Source of the DNA: Bugula neritina
Taxonomy: Eukaryota > Bryozoa > Gymnolaemata > Cheilostomatida > Bugulidae
Direction of reading: 5' to 3'
Assembly (NCBI GenBank): GCA_964035545.1
Contig: OZ037771.1
Location: 13,891,133-13,955,132 of the forward strand
Length of the DNA: 64,000 nucleotides
Shown: positions 12,257 through 24,970 of the stretch, in pieces
Layout of the letters: each line of letters opens with the position of its first letter
Position numbering within the stretch: the stretch's first letter is position 1
Notes under the pieces: generated by a model
Told to the model about the DNA's origin: nothing
Database searches by the model: none
Seen by the model: only the letters and a program-made list of their open reading frames with translations
Position numbers and translations under genes: made by a program

Positions 12257-15200
12257 ATGGCTACAAGATATCTTAGATCTTCAGCGGTACTTGCTAAACA
12301 ACTACTGAAATGTGAATCTAAACATAAGGTAAAACTCAAATTGAAACACTAACACTGTTAGTGTTACTATCAAACTGACACACTAGCAGTTTTAGTGTTT
12401 TAGTTTGATAGTGCTTCACTGTTAGTAACAGTGAAGCACTATCCAACTCCGAGACTCACACTTACAGTTAGTGTTACTGACTATCACCATGGATATCACT
12501 ATCAGTATGAGTATCAGTATGACTAACTCAAAGTTTAATTCCAATAGTAATTCTATTACTATTAGTATTACTATTAGTAATGGTAGTACTAGTTATACTA
12601 AATCTAATAGTAATACTAATAGTAATAAATAATAATTATGCTTCTAGTTGATGTTATAGTAGTAATACTAATATAAATAGTAATACTAATAGTAATACTG
12701 ATAGCATAAAATTAAATATCAATATGAATAATAATTCAATTAGAAGATGATTTAACAATAGCTTTAACTAAGTTTTTGTTTATACTATAACTTAAGTTTA
12801 AGTATAACTGTACAAGATTAAGTACTACTACTAGTACTAGTAGTAGTAGTAGTATTTTAAATTAATTAGTTTATCTAGTTCTACTTCATAGACTGAATTA
12901 TTAAATTTAATCCCATTTTGATTTATTTCTAGTTTTACTAAATTTTGTTTGATGATCATTTTGGATCATAATTGGTGTGCATTTTTTATCTGGTTCTACT
13001 TCTAGGCTTTGGGTTTTATCATAATATTTGAATGTAGCGATTTTTTATTTTGAAGTTAGTAACATAATTATGTTAATTAATTTTTATATCACTATCTCTC
13101 AATCAGTACGTAGTAAAATGTAATGTGTTGCTGTAGATAAGTAGGTAACTACAATGGTAGCTTACAGTTTAAATGCCAATCACAATGTGAAAACACTATA
13201 AAAAGTGAATCGGAAAATCAATATCAGTATGGCTAGTCCAATGAAGTCTAGGCAAACTTGATGGTTAGCCGTGTCAACTTCAAGCCATAGCTTTGATAAA
13301 ACTAAAAGAAATTAAAGTGAGTCCGCTCAAGTGCAGCAATACTTTAAGTTGACTCGGTTTTTCATATTTTAAATACGGTACTTGCTGTTAATCAATAAAA
13401 ATTTCAACTCCAAGTCAGTTATTTGAGAAAGTCAGTTTAGTAGCCTTAGCACGTTGGCTACAATCAGTTTATGTACAAGTACTGCAGTCAATAAGTACAC
13501 AAATCACCATGGCTCTGCTACATCGTCCATTTGTATTATATTGATAGAAACTTTCTACTTCCTGCCGTTCCATTATGTATTCACTCATCTTCTTCATATC
13601 CTATCATCATTCAGCATTAAATACATAACCAGTTGCTTTCCTGACATCACAATTTACCTGCACCAACACATGTATTATAGTGGGAAGCTGGTCACATGTC
13701 ACATGCTTGTCACATACTAGCTAGTTGTAGATTTCCCCTTTTGTGAGTTGTTTCTTGCAAAGAGCTTTAGTGTTTGAAGAATTTTGAATATGCTAAAATT
13801 TTAACATAGCAGCTTTAATTCTGGTGACTGGCCTATGAATTAAAAGTCATAAATGTGAGTTTTGGATGCATACTTTATGGAAGCTTTGCTAGTAAATTCT
13901 TAAAGTAAACTGTAAAAGAACTCAGCAGAAACAGGCCATCTCAGCAGATTAAAAGAATAATCACGTGACATTTTGATAAGGAAATATTATTTATCAGTAT
14001 TTGACAAATAGGCTCAATAAACAATATTATACAGATAATGTACTTATCACTAGTATTTTGGTGTGTAGAAGTTAACCATTACTGTATATTATCCAACTTG
14101 TATATACTGTATAGTGTAGATATTGTATATACGTATAGTAGGTATATGTTTATACTTTATATTCAGTTTGTTTGTGTGTGCGTGTATTCTTTATATGTAA
14201 GTATTCTTATGTACTGTATATCTATATGATATATACTATAATATACTCTATATAGTATATCTTATACGTTTATATCCTCTATGTCTATATTGTGTATGTA
14301 AAGACTGGTTGGTTAACCTACTATCTCTAATTCTCAATGATCTCTAATAATACAATAGATTTTAAGACACCGAGCATTGTTATTTAACTTAGATATCCTG
14401 TCAGAGCCGTAACCTCTCTCTACACGAGTGCGACAGCATGGGTCTGCTGAAGTCAGCCGGTATCGCTGTCCCAGAGTTTCGAGTGGCGAGCACCAAGGAA
14501 CAGGCGCTGGAAGTTGCCGAAGAATTGGGTAATTCTAATTTTTTATTATGAAGAAACATTCTCTGGAGTTTCATTCAGTCGAAATTGAAGTTGGTTGATA
14601 CTTTTTCAGTTGCGATTGTATTGGTTTATATTAGAGAAAGATTCCAACGCGGTTAAGGCAACGTACATTTCTGCAAAGGATGTTTTCCTGACAAATCACT
14701 GAAATGTATTTATTTATTTGTTCATGCAGCGCAAAAAGGAAATAAAGATGTGGTTGTGAAAGCCCAGGTTCTAGCTGGTGGCAGAGGTAAAGGTCATTTC
14801 ACTAGCGGACTGAAAGGCGGTGTCAAGGTTGTATATTCGTAAGTTTCTCTAATTGAACCATTTCCTGTCTAAATATAATCAAACTCCTACAGATGTTACT
14901 GTGACTGCTAGTTGTTTAATGCTAGTTGTTGTATTCTGTACATGTCACATCAGTCACATCACATTGTCACGTATGCAGGGCAGCAGAAGCAGCTGACTTA
15001 GCCGATCAGATGATTGGTCACAATCTGATCACAAAGCAGACGGGAGAAGCCGGGAGAATATGTAGTAAGGTGGGTGTGGTCTAGAATACAAGGGTGTGGC
15101 CTAGAATACCTGGGTGTGGCCTAGAATACCTGGGTGTGACCTAGAATAAAAGGGTGTGGCCTAGAATACCTGGGTGTGGCCTAGATTTTGTGGGTGTGGC

Positions 15201-18200
15201 TTAGAATACCACAGCATTATGGTTAATATTGTGCATGTATGCTGCAGTCTAGTTTAAACTGTTCTATCAACAGGGTACAATGCTCTACAAAAATTCTATT
15301 TTAGAATCTAGAGTTAGTCTGTTAGTTTGACTTTTCCCATGCTATGTAGGCTGCAGTTTGACATTTGACTATGTAGTATGTTACAACACGATGTAGTATA
15401 TTAGTCTGTATGTTACAACACGATGTAGTATATTAGTCTGTGTGTTACAACACAGTGTAGTATATTAGTCTGTATGTTACAACACGATGTAGTATATTAG
15501 TCTGTGTGTTACAACACAGTGTAGTATGTTAGTCTGTGTGTTACAACACTATGTAGTGTGTTAGTCTCGATGTTACAACACTATGTAGTATGTTAGTCTG
15601 TGTGTTACAGGTTATGATAGCTGAGAGGAAGTACGTAAGACGAGAGTTTTACTTTGCCATCACCCTAGACAGGAAACACGCTGGTCCCGTACTGATAGCC
15701 AGTTCTCAGGGAGGTCAGTGCGTCTGTCTGTCTACATCTACTTCCTGTTTACTCCCTCTAGTGACGTCTGCTGGTATCCATGTTGGTCTCTCGTTGCAGG
15801 AATGAACATAGAAGACGTGGCAGCTGAGAATCCCTCCGCCATCATAACACAACCCATCGACATAATGGAAGGAGTGACTGATGCCATAGCCGAACGAGTG
15901 GCAGCGTCAGCAGGTTTTTATGAGGACGGTCTAACTCAGGCCGTAGACACTATCAAGAAGTTGTATGATCTCTTCATTAAATACGATGCTACTATGTTAG
16001 AGATTAATCCTATGGCAGAAGATCGGAAAGGAAATGGTGGGTGGAGTTTCTACTACTAATTTATCAGAGAGAGTGTTTAATGTTTGTACTGCAACTTGTT
16101 TGTCTAATTAAGGGATGTAATTCACACAATTCAAAACTACAGTTGAGTGTGTAAATATCTCATAAAGTCTGCTTATGAAATGCTCTATCAATATGACAAA
16201 GGATTTCATTTATACTAAAGGCCTGTGGAGATCTTTTTGTTTGTGATCACTAGAATCATACCTCTGTGTGGTAACCATGGAGACAGTGTCATGTGACCTA
16301 CAGTTTGTTACTGGTTGCTAAGCAGCGTTGTAGCAATACACTGGCAGTCTGAGCGTGTTGTAGTCTTGTGTATGGACTGTAAGATCAACTTTGATGACAA
16401 CACCGAGTTTAGACAGAAGGAAATATTTGCCTTGAAGGACGAGAGTCAGGAAGACGCTCGCGACAGCAAGGCTAACGCTGCCGGCCTGAACTATATCGCT
16501 CTAGACGGCACCATAGGATGTCTGGGTAGGAGTCGTGTGTTTATAAGTGAATTAGAGATTAAGTTCAAACAAGATATTTTAATCAACAATCTTAATGCAT
16601 GCAGTCGTCAGATTTCTAGTGTTTGGGCACTGGTTTTGTTTTACATTTATTTTCTTTGAAAGTATTTTACTTATTATCATTCCAAGCTTTAAGTTGACTT
16701 TACTTTCTGTTATTCAGTCTAATGTCAGAAAAACCAGTATCTCCATTTTGAAGTGTAAAACTAAACTGTATAAAGATGTATTACTCTAGTTGCCGACAAG
16801 CACACCAGACGGTGCATGAATAGAATAATATATTGTGTTTGTGACTACTACTTGTTGTCTTCCCCTGATCACCTCTGTTGCCTTGGTTCTCTCAGTAACT
16901 CCTCCTTTGTCTGCAGTCAATGGGGCGGGTCTAGCCATGTCCACTATGGATATAATCAAGTTACACGGAGGATCCCCAGCTAACTTCTTGGATGTGGGAG
17001 GCGGGGCTACAGCTGAACAAGTTACTACGGCGTTTGAGTTAATCACAAGTGATCCTAATGTAAGTTTCTTCAAGTACATAGTATAAACGTATAGTGTAAG
17101 TACGTAGTGTAAGTACGTAGTGTAAGTATGTAGTGTAAGTATGCAGTGTAGGTATGTAGTATAAACGTATAGTGTAAGTACGTAGTGTAAGTATACAGTG
17201 TAAGTGTCTCATTATTCCTTATAACTTGAGTGTAATGTGTAGGTACATGATGATTTGAGTGTATCTGGAGTGAGTATATATAGTATAAGTTTAAATACAT
17301 CATGTAAGTATATATTGTAAGTACACACTGGAAGTATGTAGTATAAGTGTATAGTGTAAGTACACTATTTAAATGGCTACTTACATAGTATAAGTAAGTA
17401 TAGTAAGACTATCTGTTAGTTATGTTGCACTCACACCAGATGACCCATGATGGGATATAAATACCGCTGCCGTGGTGATGATGCCGTCTATGCTGCTGCT
17501 GCCTCTTTCAATGTCCCTTCCCTCCTGCTGGACCTTGTATTCCACCTCCTTCTGTATTATTCAGAGTATAGAAGTCTAAAGCGTGTGTTGGCTAATCCTT
17601 GCGTCCTCCAGTATCTAATATGTATAATAAGTCACTTCAACTGTAATCTAAATATAACGAATCTGTTGTCATGGGGTGACAACTTCTAGTTTCCTGACCC
17701 TTTCTAATGACTTCTTCGGAATGTTTTTAGGTAAACGCTATATTAGTGAACATATTTGGAGGAATTATGAGGTGTGACATCATTGCACAGGGAATCATAG
17801 ACGCCGCTCAGAAGCTTTCTCTCAAAATCCCCATCGTAGTGAGATTGCGAGGTAGGTTGTTGCTATGCAGTGTTATACAGCTCTGTGTATAGTGTTATAC
17901 AGCTGTGTGTATAGTGTACTGTATATAGTATATTATATAGTATGTATCTTCTATGCTCCAGGTACCAGAGTAGACTGTGTATAGTGTATAGTGTACTGTA
18001 TATAGTATATTATATAGTGTACTGTATATAGTATATTATATAGTATATTATATAGTGTACTGTATATAGTATATTATATAGTGTACTGTATATAGTATAT
18101 TATATAGTATGTATGTGCTATGCTCCAGGTACCAGAGTAGACGATGCCAAGGCACTGATGGCAGCAAGTGACCTCAAAGTTATACCTTGTGATAACCTGG

Positions 18201-18766
18201 ATGAAGCTGCCTCTATGGTCAGTCACACTAATCTTGTATCCACCCCTTCTGCCTTCCCCCATCCCTCCACCCCTTCTGTCTCCCCCTCCCTCCTCTCTCA
18301 CACTATCCACCCCTTCTGTCTCCCCCATTCCTCCTCTCTCACACCATCCACCCCTTTTTTCTCCCCCTCCCTCCTCTCTCACACCATCCACCCTTTCGCA
18401 TCACTCAACTAATTCCCTCACATATTTCTCTATTGTTAAGTGTTTCCTTTCCTGTAGACATATTGGAAGTTACTCTAGTAATTCTGTACTTGAATATTAT
18501 CTTTCCACTTGATGTCATCTTTTCCATAACTGTTTCCTTTACATATTACATTATAATATTATGATGAAAGAAGGGCATTGACGTGATAACATTATATATA
18601 CTACAATATGATATTATATCCAGTGTAGTGTTGACACTACTATACCATCAGTATGCTCGCATATTCAGTCTCACCTGCTCGTCTCTTGCAGATAGTGAAA
18701 CTCTCCAGTATAGTCGAACTGGCCAAAGACTCTAATGTCAAGGTTAATTTCGAGCTGCCAATCTAG
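12257..18766 (+). CDS. SUCLA2: Succinyl-CoA ligase [ADP-forming] subunit beta, mitochondrial
   Basis: Eleven exons in perfect phase: 12257-12328, 14405-14528, 14730-14838, 14979-15069, 15611-15713, 15800-16036, 16364-16525, 16917-17059, 17731-17851, 18129-18217, 18692-18766; 441 residues, close to human SUCLA2. The enzyme converts succinyl-CoA and ADP to succinate and ATP in the mitochondrial TCA cycle, pairing with the alpha subunit. Exon 1 encodes a basic, Ser/Ala-rich leader ([18 protein letters not shown]), fitting a mitochondrial targeting peptide. The ATP-grasp region begins [19 protein letters not shown] and contains [14 protein letters not shown]. The C-terminal ligase domain has [33 protein letters not shown] and [12 protein letters not shown]. 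The ending VKVNFELPI and overall similarity favour SUCLA2 over the GTP-type SUCLG2. Minisatellites abut several exon edges (donors of exons 4 and 8, acceptors of exons 5 and 10). A candidate AATAAA lies at 19493, giving a 3' UTR of about 0.7 kb. Confidence 0.96.
12540..12860. repeat. Degenerate TAGTAATAC triplet-rich repeat
   Basis: Loose runs of AATAGTAATACTA and TAGTAGTAGTAG in SUCLA2 intron 1, similar to the composition at 11440-11700. The long intron 1 (12329-14404) otherwise shows nothing recognisable. Confidence 0.7.
15066..15210. repeat. 20-bp minisatellite starting at the SUCLA2 exon-4 donor
   Basis: About seven units of GGGTGTGGCCTAGAATACCT. The first begins in the donor itself (AAG|GTGGGTGTGG). 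Confidence 0.9.
15360..15611. repeat. 30-bp minisatellite ending at the SUCLA2 exon-5 acceptor
   Basis: About eight units of TGTTACAACACGATGTAGTA plus TATTAGTCTG. The final unit becomes TGTGTTACAG|GTTATG, the real acceptor. Confidence 0.9.
17061..17400. repeat. GTAAGTA-rich minisatellite after the SUCLA2 exon-8 donor
   Basis: Irregular 13-base units GTAGTGTAAGTAC and variants begin about 25 bases after the exon-8 donor (AAT|GTAAGT). Many units contain donor-like GTAAGT. Confidence 0.85.
17870..18120. repeat. TATATAGTGTACTG repeat with a duplicated acceptor, SUCLA2 intron 9
   Basis: Repeats of GTGTACTGTATATAGTATAT fill the intron. At 17951-17975 there is a 25-base exact copy of the exon-10 acceptor and its first 14 exonic bases. 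Confidence 0.9.
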
Positions 18767-20233
18767 ACTCTCTGCTTTAAAAGGAAGAGTTTAGCTTTTC
18801 ACCGTCACCCACCAAACTGCCAGGCGAATGGAGAACCTGTTTTTAATTTATTCAAGTATCTCACTGAAAACCAGTTTATTGAAAGATCTGACGCTCACTT
18901 CTAGTAGTTTTGGTTACTCAAAGACAGTGTTCTTATGCTAACTTAGATTAAGTTCTTTCAAATCTGGTATTACTATCATGTTTTTACCTTTTTGTTTTGT
19001 GTCTGCGTCAGTATGTATGTGTAGAGCCTAGTCTATCAGCTGAAACATATTTTTTGCTATTATAGGGTTTTAGAGTTGGGAATGTTTTTAATGTAAAAGT
19101 ACACTTTTCTGTATCATGAAACTGCTTGATATGTACTCAGTTTATCTAGCATGGCATCGTATGCACAGGGAATACCGATCCTACCATACAGAAAGGCAAT
19201 AATATCAAGTTCTTTGTACTGATACAGTTTAACTTAAACACATAAGTTTTTGTGATAACATAGAATATAAAATAGTTGTGATAAATTCATTGAATTCTAA
19301 GCTTTTTAGTCATGCAAAAAGTTACTGGGTAAAGAGAATAATTATCCTAAGTCTTGTAAAATCTATTTCATAGTTTTGATTGTTCCCTTCAACCCCAGCA
19401 TTTATCTTAGACATGTGCTTTTTGCCATTTCTGTACAACAAAACCTACTATTGACAATGTATTTCTATAATGTAGCTATTGCCAATAACATCAATAAAAG
19501 TCATGAAGGAGTTATCTTATTTTGATCCAAGTTTGTACACATGTGTATTCATATTTTTACTAGTGTATTAGTTTTCAAATAGGATTTTTCTGCTCAATGT
19601 AAAATGTAGGATAACTACTAAATTCACTGTTAGAAGGTTTGTCCACTAGAGTGAAATCTGAACCTATCAAATATTCCACAAAATATAAAATTTTAGGAGT
19701 TGCATTATCTCTGCCACTCTTGCAAATTGAATACAGTCAAAGTATTGCTAAGAGTTATAATCTCCTTGATAGCCTAGTAATTTATTCAACTTAATCTTTA
19801 GTAACCAAATGTATTTATATAAATAATATTGATAATCAAAGCGATAAGTTGCTAAAATAGTTCCAACACTGTTCCACATACAAAGTATCAGTAAACAATT
19901 TCCTGTACACAAATGGAGCCTAAACAGCAATGTTGCTACCACCATGTCTCACTAAGCTGTGATTCTGAAACCTCTATTTGTGACAGAATACCAGATTTAA
20001 CTCATGGATCAGTTAAATTCAACAATTTTGTTACTATAAACACATACATAAGCCACCCTTCTTGTAAACTATGAAAGTTAGTAAGAACTGTGAGCTATGG
20101 CGTTGCACTGTAATTGTAAAGAAATTTGTTGAGAAGCCTTTACAGTTTAATACCCTTTGAGTATGTATTTATATGTTGGGGAAAATTTTAGGAATTATAG
20201 AGATTGAACTAAACTGGAATGTATGTTCGGTAC
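18767..20233. other. Convergent gap: SUCLA2 3' UTR and downstream
   Basis: Contains the SUCLA2 3' UTR to about 19510 and then AT-rich sequence without a supported gene. The minus open frame at 19748-19945 has no motif. It should also contain the 3' UTR of the 133-residue gene. Confidence 0.5.
19493..19498 (+). promoter_or_regulatory. Candidate polyadenylation signal of SUCLA2
   Basis: AATAAA on the plus strand about 730 bases after the SUCLA2 stop. Chance AATAAA hexamers are common in AT-rich DNA, so this is only a candidate. Confidence 0.4.
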
Positions 20234-21841
20234 TTAGAAGCATAAAGTTGTGTATAAAGCAGTCTTGGCCTTGTTGATATATCTGTTAGCATATGTTGTA
20301 GTACTAGTCTTAGTTTTTGTAGCTATTGATTCTAATTTGTTCATTAGTCTCGCCAGTACAACCATCTTCTGTGCCTGGAAGTTGTCCATGTCAGGCCTTT
20401 TGGATAACTCAAAACATTTCAGTAACGGTATCACTGATTTCTCCCCATCTCCATTTTTCTCCATCTAAAAATATTTTTTAGTAATTTTATTGTTTTCATA
20501 AAATTGGCTTCAAATTCGCCACTGTAAAGTAATCCATGTCATTGAATGCCGAGAAGTTATGTTCTCTTGACAATTTCACCCTCGCTCCCAAACCAAAATT
20601 TAATAATAAAATTGAAGAACTCATGCTATCTCAATTTCTATACTTTAACTGTTCCTATAAATGGAAAAACTACAGCCCATGTTGTTGCATTAGTCTCTAT
20701 GTATGCAGGAGTCTCTATAGTGTAATGGTTAGCAAGTGTTTGATTCCAAATGGGGGTGGGGGGCAAAGGTTCTTACACATGTCAAATAAATTAGGCTTCA
20801 GATTCGGATAGATTCAGATAGACCCTATTTATTTATTTTGGTACAATATATATTTTATGGATCCTTTGTTTGTTATGTAGCACAAACTTATTAATTTTGC
20901 ATATTCTATACTACCTATTGTTTGAAAAAAATATTTCGTTAATAAAAATTCCTTAAAATTAATGTATAATATTGTTGTATTACTGTTTTTTGTCTCGCAA
21001 ATCTGTGAAAAGTGGGCTATTATTCCAAATACTTTATATTAGCTATTATATCTATTAGCACATTAGCTATTTAGCAATCAATACAACAGTTATATACATT
21101 ATTACCAAAATAAAAAATAGCATTCAACTGGGAAGCCTCTATCTGGGATGAAACCATTTCAACAACATAAAAGTTTACAGGCAACAAAAGTTCCAGTTAT
21201 TAAAGGGTGTAGTCACTTTTATAGGTTGATTGGATATTTGAAACCAGTTTTACTTTCAATTCTATGGTGCTTTAGAGCCTAAAGAAACTTAATTGGCTAC
21301 AAAAGTTATAATGTAAGAGTTACAAAGTTTCTAAACCATGTTAAATTTAGCAGGGTTGCCTTTACGAAAACTTGGGAATTGGGAAATATAGCGCTGTATA
21401 ACAAGTCAAAATATTCAAATACTGAAGCAAAAGTTAATCTGCAAATAAGGCAAAGGTTTACATATCTAAGCCTTACTTGACTATTCTAAATGTTCATAAA
21501 TATTATCATAAGAATAGTAGCAATAGTAGCTACAAGTGTAAGAAGTGTATAGTAGTAAAACTCAAATGCAGTCTGCATAATTGTGTCATAGCTTTATACT
21601 ATTTAGTACAAAATTGTAGAATGTTGCATAAAGTTAGGATAAAACAAAATATAAATGATGTAACATTTACCTCTTCAGTGAATACTAATAGATTTTCCAC
21701 CAGCTCACTGATATCTTCAGTTTCTATAGCCAATGTTCTAAACTGTTCAACATTTTCCATGAGGGAGGGGTACTTCACCTGATTGGCCCGTCCCAATATA
21801 AGTAGAATTTGTTCCTCTGACGATAGTACAGCTCCCTCCAT
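20234..21841 (-). CDS. Unassigned two-exon gene, 133-residue helical protein
   Basis: Exon 1 is 21671-21841 (57 codons) and exon 2 is 20234-20464 (76 codons plus stop). The donor GAAGAG|GTAAAT and the acceptor TTTTTAG|ATGGAG are both in phase 0, so the two open frames join cleanly. The protein begins MEGAVLSSEEQILLILG and ends TKTSTTTYANRYINKAK plus a short tail. It is rich in Leu, Glu and Lys with long predicted-helix stretches (ENVEQFRTLAIETEDISEL; DNFQAQKMVVLARLMNKLE). No signal peptide, membrane segment or recognisable motif is visible. Exon 2 starts with its own ATG, so a shorter product is possible. I do not recognise the family. It is convergent with SUCLA2. Confidence 0.6.
21065..21160 (-). 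mobile_element. Partial copy of the TCATCCCA-ended MITE
   Basis: On the minus strand it begins GGTTTCATCCCA and continues through GCTATTTTTTATTTTGGTAA and ATATAACTGTTG, matching the left end of the element at 24971. The other end was not found. Located in the intron of the 133-residue gene. Confidence 0.65.
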
Positions 21842-24800
21842 GTTATACTAGAGTAACTATTAGTATATCATTATATTAATTAAGTATATTAGGAGGTAGC
21901 ATTGCTCGAATTCTTAGTTAGGTGTAATACCATCATAAAATAGCTACAGAATTCAGTTATACAGCTACACTGTGTATATTGACTAGCAAATCTCGTAAAA
22001 ACAGCTAATACACCAATTTATTTATGTTTGTGGTTTTCACGCTTGAGTCAGGTATTGTCTCAGGTGAGGGCTATTTAAAGTTCACTTTTACTCCAACACT
22101 GCCAAAATATTATTGTTTGGAATCCCTCGGGCTAATGACAACAGATTTTAAAACTGAAGTCAACAAAGTAGAAATAATGGAGAACAGCTTTACCCTGATC
22201 TCACTCATTGTTGAGATTGTATGCTTTTATATATTTTGTTTACTTGTGTAGTTATTTATCCCAACTGCTAATTCATTTGCCAAAAAGTGAGCTATAATAC
22301 ACTAAAAATTGAAATGCGTTTCTTTTATATGTGAAACTGCATACCACTCTATATAAGAAGATTAAAAAAAATTGCAGATGGAGAAATTAGAAAGATAAAA
22401 CTAAAAATAATAGTCATTGCAAGTAATGTAATTGCAAAAAATTGAAATACGAAAATGCTTTTCAAATACTCAAAAGCTTTTCTAATATATACTATATACT
22501 ATATACTCGTTGCTATGCTACAAATTTTTTAGCCTTAGTTGTGCGTATACTTTATATCAAACATCACATGATATTTTTACATGCATACGTGCAAGTAAAA
22601 TAGCCTTGTTATATCTATTTCACATTAATAGAAAAAGTTTTCCTCTCAAAATTCTAATGCAAAATTTCTACTATTTAACTCAATTACTCTAATTCATAAA
22701 AGTTAATACAACTTTTTAATCTGTAAAACTTACAACTTTCAACTCAACAAACTTACACTGTATGTAAAGTATGTTACTTACTTATGAAGTAGGTGTAAGG
22801 GTCCCAGCTAGTCGTGTGAGTACGGAGAAATGTGCAGTGCAAAGTGCAACAGTTTCAAAGGTGTCCAGCATATAATTGGTGTATTTATCTGCAACTCAAT
22901 TATCATATCCATAACTAGATGAGTGATAACCCTTTGTACCCTCAGATAAGCTCTCTGACTACTTGTTCACTCAGCTGTTGGTAGTTTGGACTTTTAGGAC
23001 GGATTTTATTGAACTTATGATTGCTTTTGTTTTGCCTAGCTCAAGTAGGTGTAGTACATTTAGGGGCAGTAGTGGAGAAACCCTTTGTTCTACATTAGAA
23101 ATGGAGCAAAAGAAGCTATGTTTTTAAAAAAATTTAAACTTCAGTGGAAAAAATTAAAAGATTTAGACTACTAAAACCTTTCAACCATAGAAATCTAGCT
23201 GCTAGCTGTGATAATTAGAGGAGCTGGTAAATTGTCATTGTTATGTAATCATTTAGTTCACAGCTTCAAATAGATTGTGTTAATCTGTTAAGTGCATTTA
23301 TGCAATTCATATTACGTTCTAGTGATGTTTGAACTTAAAGGATTGCTCAATCTTAGTTTATTACAATCACATTATAATTATGAACTATAATTTAATGTGT
23401 ATGCAAACAATTGTGACTTTGCAAAGGGATATGTGCCTAGAAAACAGCTTTTCAAAATTCCAATTTTGAGGGCGGTAAAATTTTCAGCCATGAAAAAGAA
23501 TAGCCTAATACGTGACGTGTGAACGCCAGTAACTATGCTGCACGTGCTAACTATAACGCTAGTATTCAAGGTTGCTGAGCACAATATCAACCAATAGCGC
23601 TCAAGCAGTTACAGTGCGCTATATAGGTCAACTTTGGTGCGCCCGTAATATTGCACAATCTGACCTAGTTTAGATCGATCGCAGGCATTCATCCTAAAGA
23701 ATGCATGCTTTTGCAATGCTTTTTTCTAATGGTTACAAGCAAAATATAGCCTAATGTTATTACATACATGTTATTTAAAATGTCAAAAAACTATAGATTA
23801 AGAGAATTCACATTTGCACTTCTATAAATATACAAATTACGAGCTGAAAGATCACATCTCACAGTCATATTTCTATAGTTATTCATTTGTATAGTCACGT
23901 GACCAGCAGGAATGCTGGCGCTGTTACGTCACAGTTCCCAGCTCATTTCAAAATCGGCGTTTTGGCTGTTACCAATCTACACCCTCAACTTCAACTAACT
24001 TTTTCTACCTTTGGTCAAATGCTTTTTGTCAATGCATGCTTAGAAAAACACAATATTATGTGTGTTTGACCTAAATGGCCATTTATTAGACAAGATAGAG
24101 CAATCCTTTAAGAAATTACATGTAATGACACCCAACCAGCTGGTTAAAGTGCTAGACGTTCACAATGAATATTGATAGCTACATGTTTGTATCGGTTTTG
24201 TGTTAGTGTCTGGTTGCAAGATATGCTTTAACTACTAGCCAACTTGGCAACAGGTTTTTAAGTTTATTTACTCTCAAATCGTACCCTATAAAAATGGGAA
24301 AAAATAGAAATTGTATAAGTAAGTAGTAACAATATAAATCAAAAGTCAGAGAAACACCATGAACATCACAGAACCAAACAAATTGACATGATCTATTATA
24401 ATTCTAATAAAACTTACAATATTGATGCATAGATAAACTTCTTAGCCATCACAATGCCAAAACCGATGGTCTATTCTCACAAAGAGTGTAAATATTGGAG
24501 TCTAACTGTGTGCTCGTATAATGCTAAAAATGCTCCTCTCTGGCGGTTTGATTATGGCACACTGACTCATGCAGTACAGTGAATTATAGCACTAGCCCTG
24601 CCAGCTACTAATAGCTTTGGTGAAAGCTTTAAAGCCTGAAAGCTTTAATGCTTGGTGGCATACCAATACATCTTGGTGGCATACCAATACAATGTTTTCA
24701 TCTGTAGCTATAAATTTATCTGCACTGGAATATTTTTAGATAAGATGCAAAAGCAGTTTCTGGTTATCTAATTTTAATAATAACTATAGTTAAAGTCATC

Positions 24801-24970
24801 TATTATAAAATTTACAGAATGTTTTAGAGATTTTTTCTTTCAGTTTATATGTTTTGTTTATTTAATTTGAAAAATCTAAAGACAATTTTATGTATAATTT
24901 GTAATGATTTTAATCAGTTCCAGAAAATTGCTGCCCAAGGTAACATTTTCTACCACAATACAACTAGGTT

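Noticed and set aside
13454-14229. Plus-strand open frames of 88 and 63 codons in SUCLA2 intron 1
   Set aside because: Low-complexity Tyr/Ile/Ser-rich peptides with no matching splice phase or motif.
20705-20780. tRNA- or SINE-like stretch (AGTGTAATGGTTAGCAAGTG)
   Set aside because: Only an A-box-like word is present; no B box, no stem and no SINE body follow.
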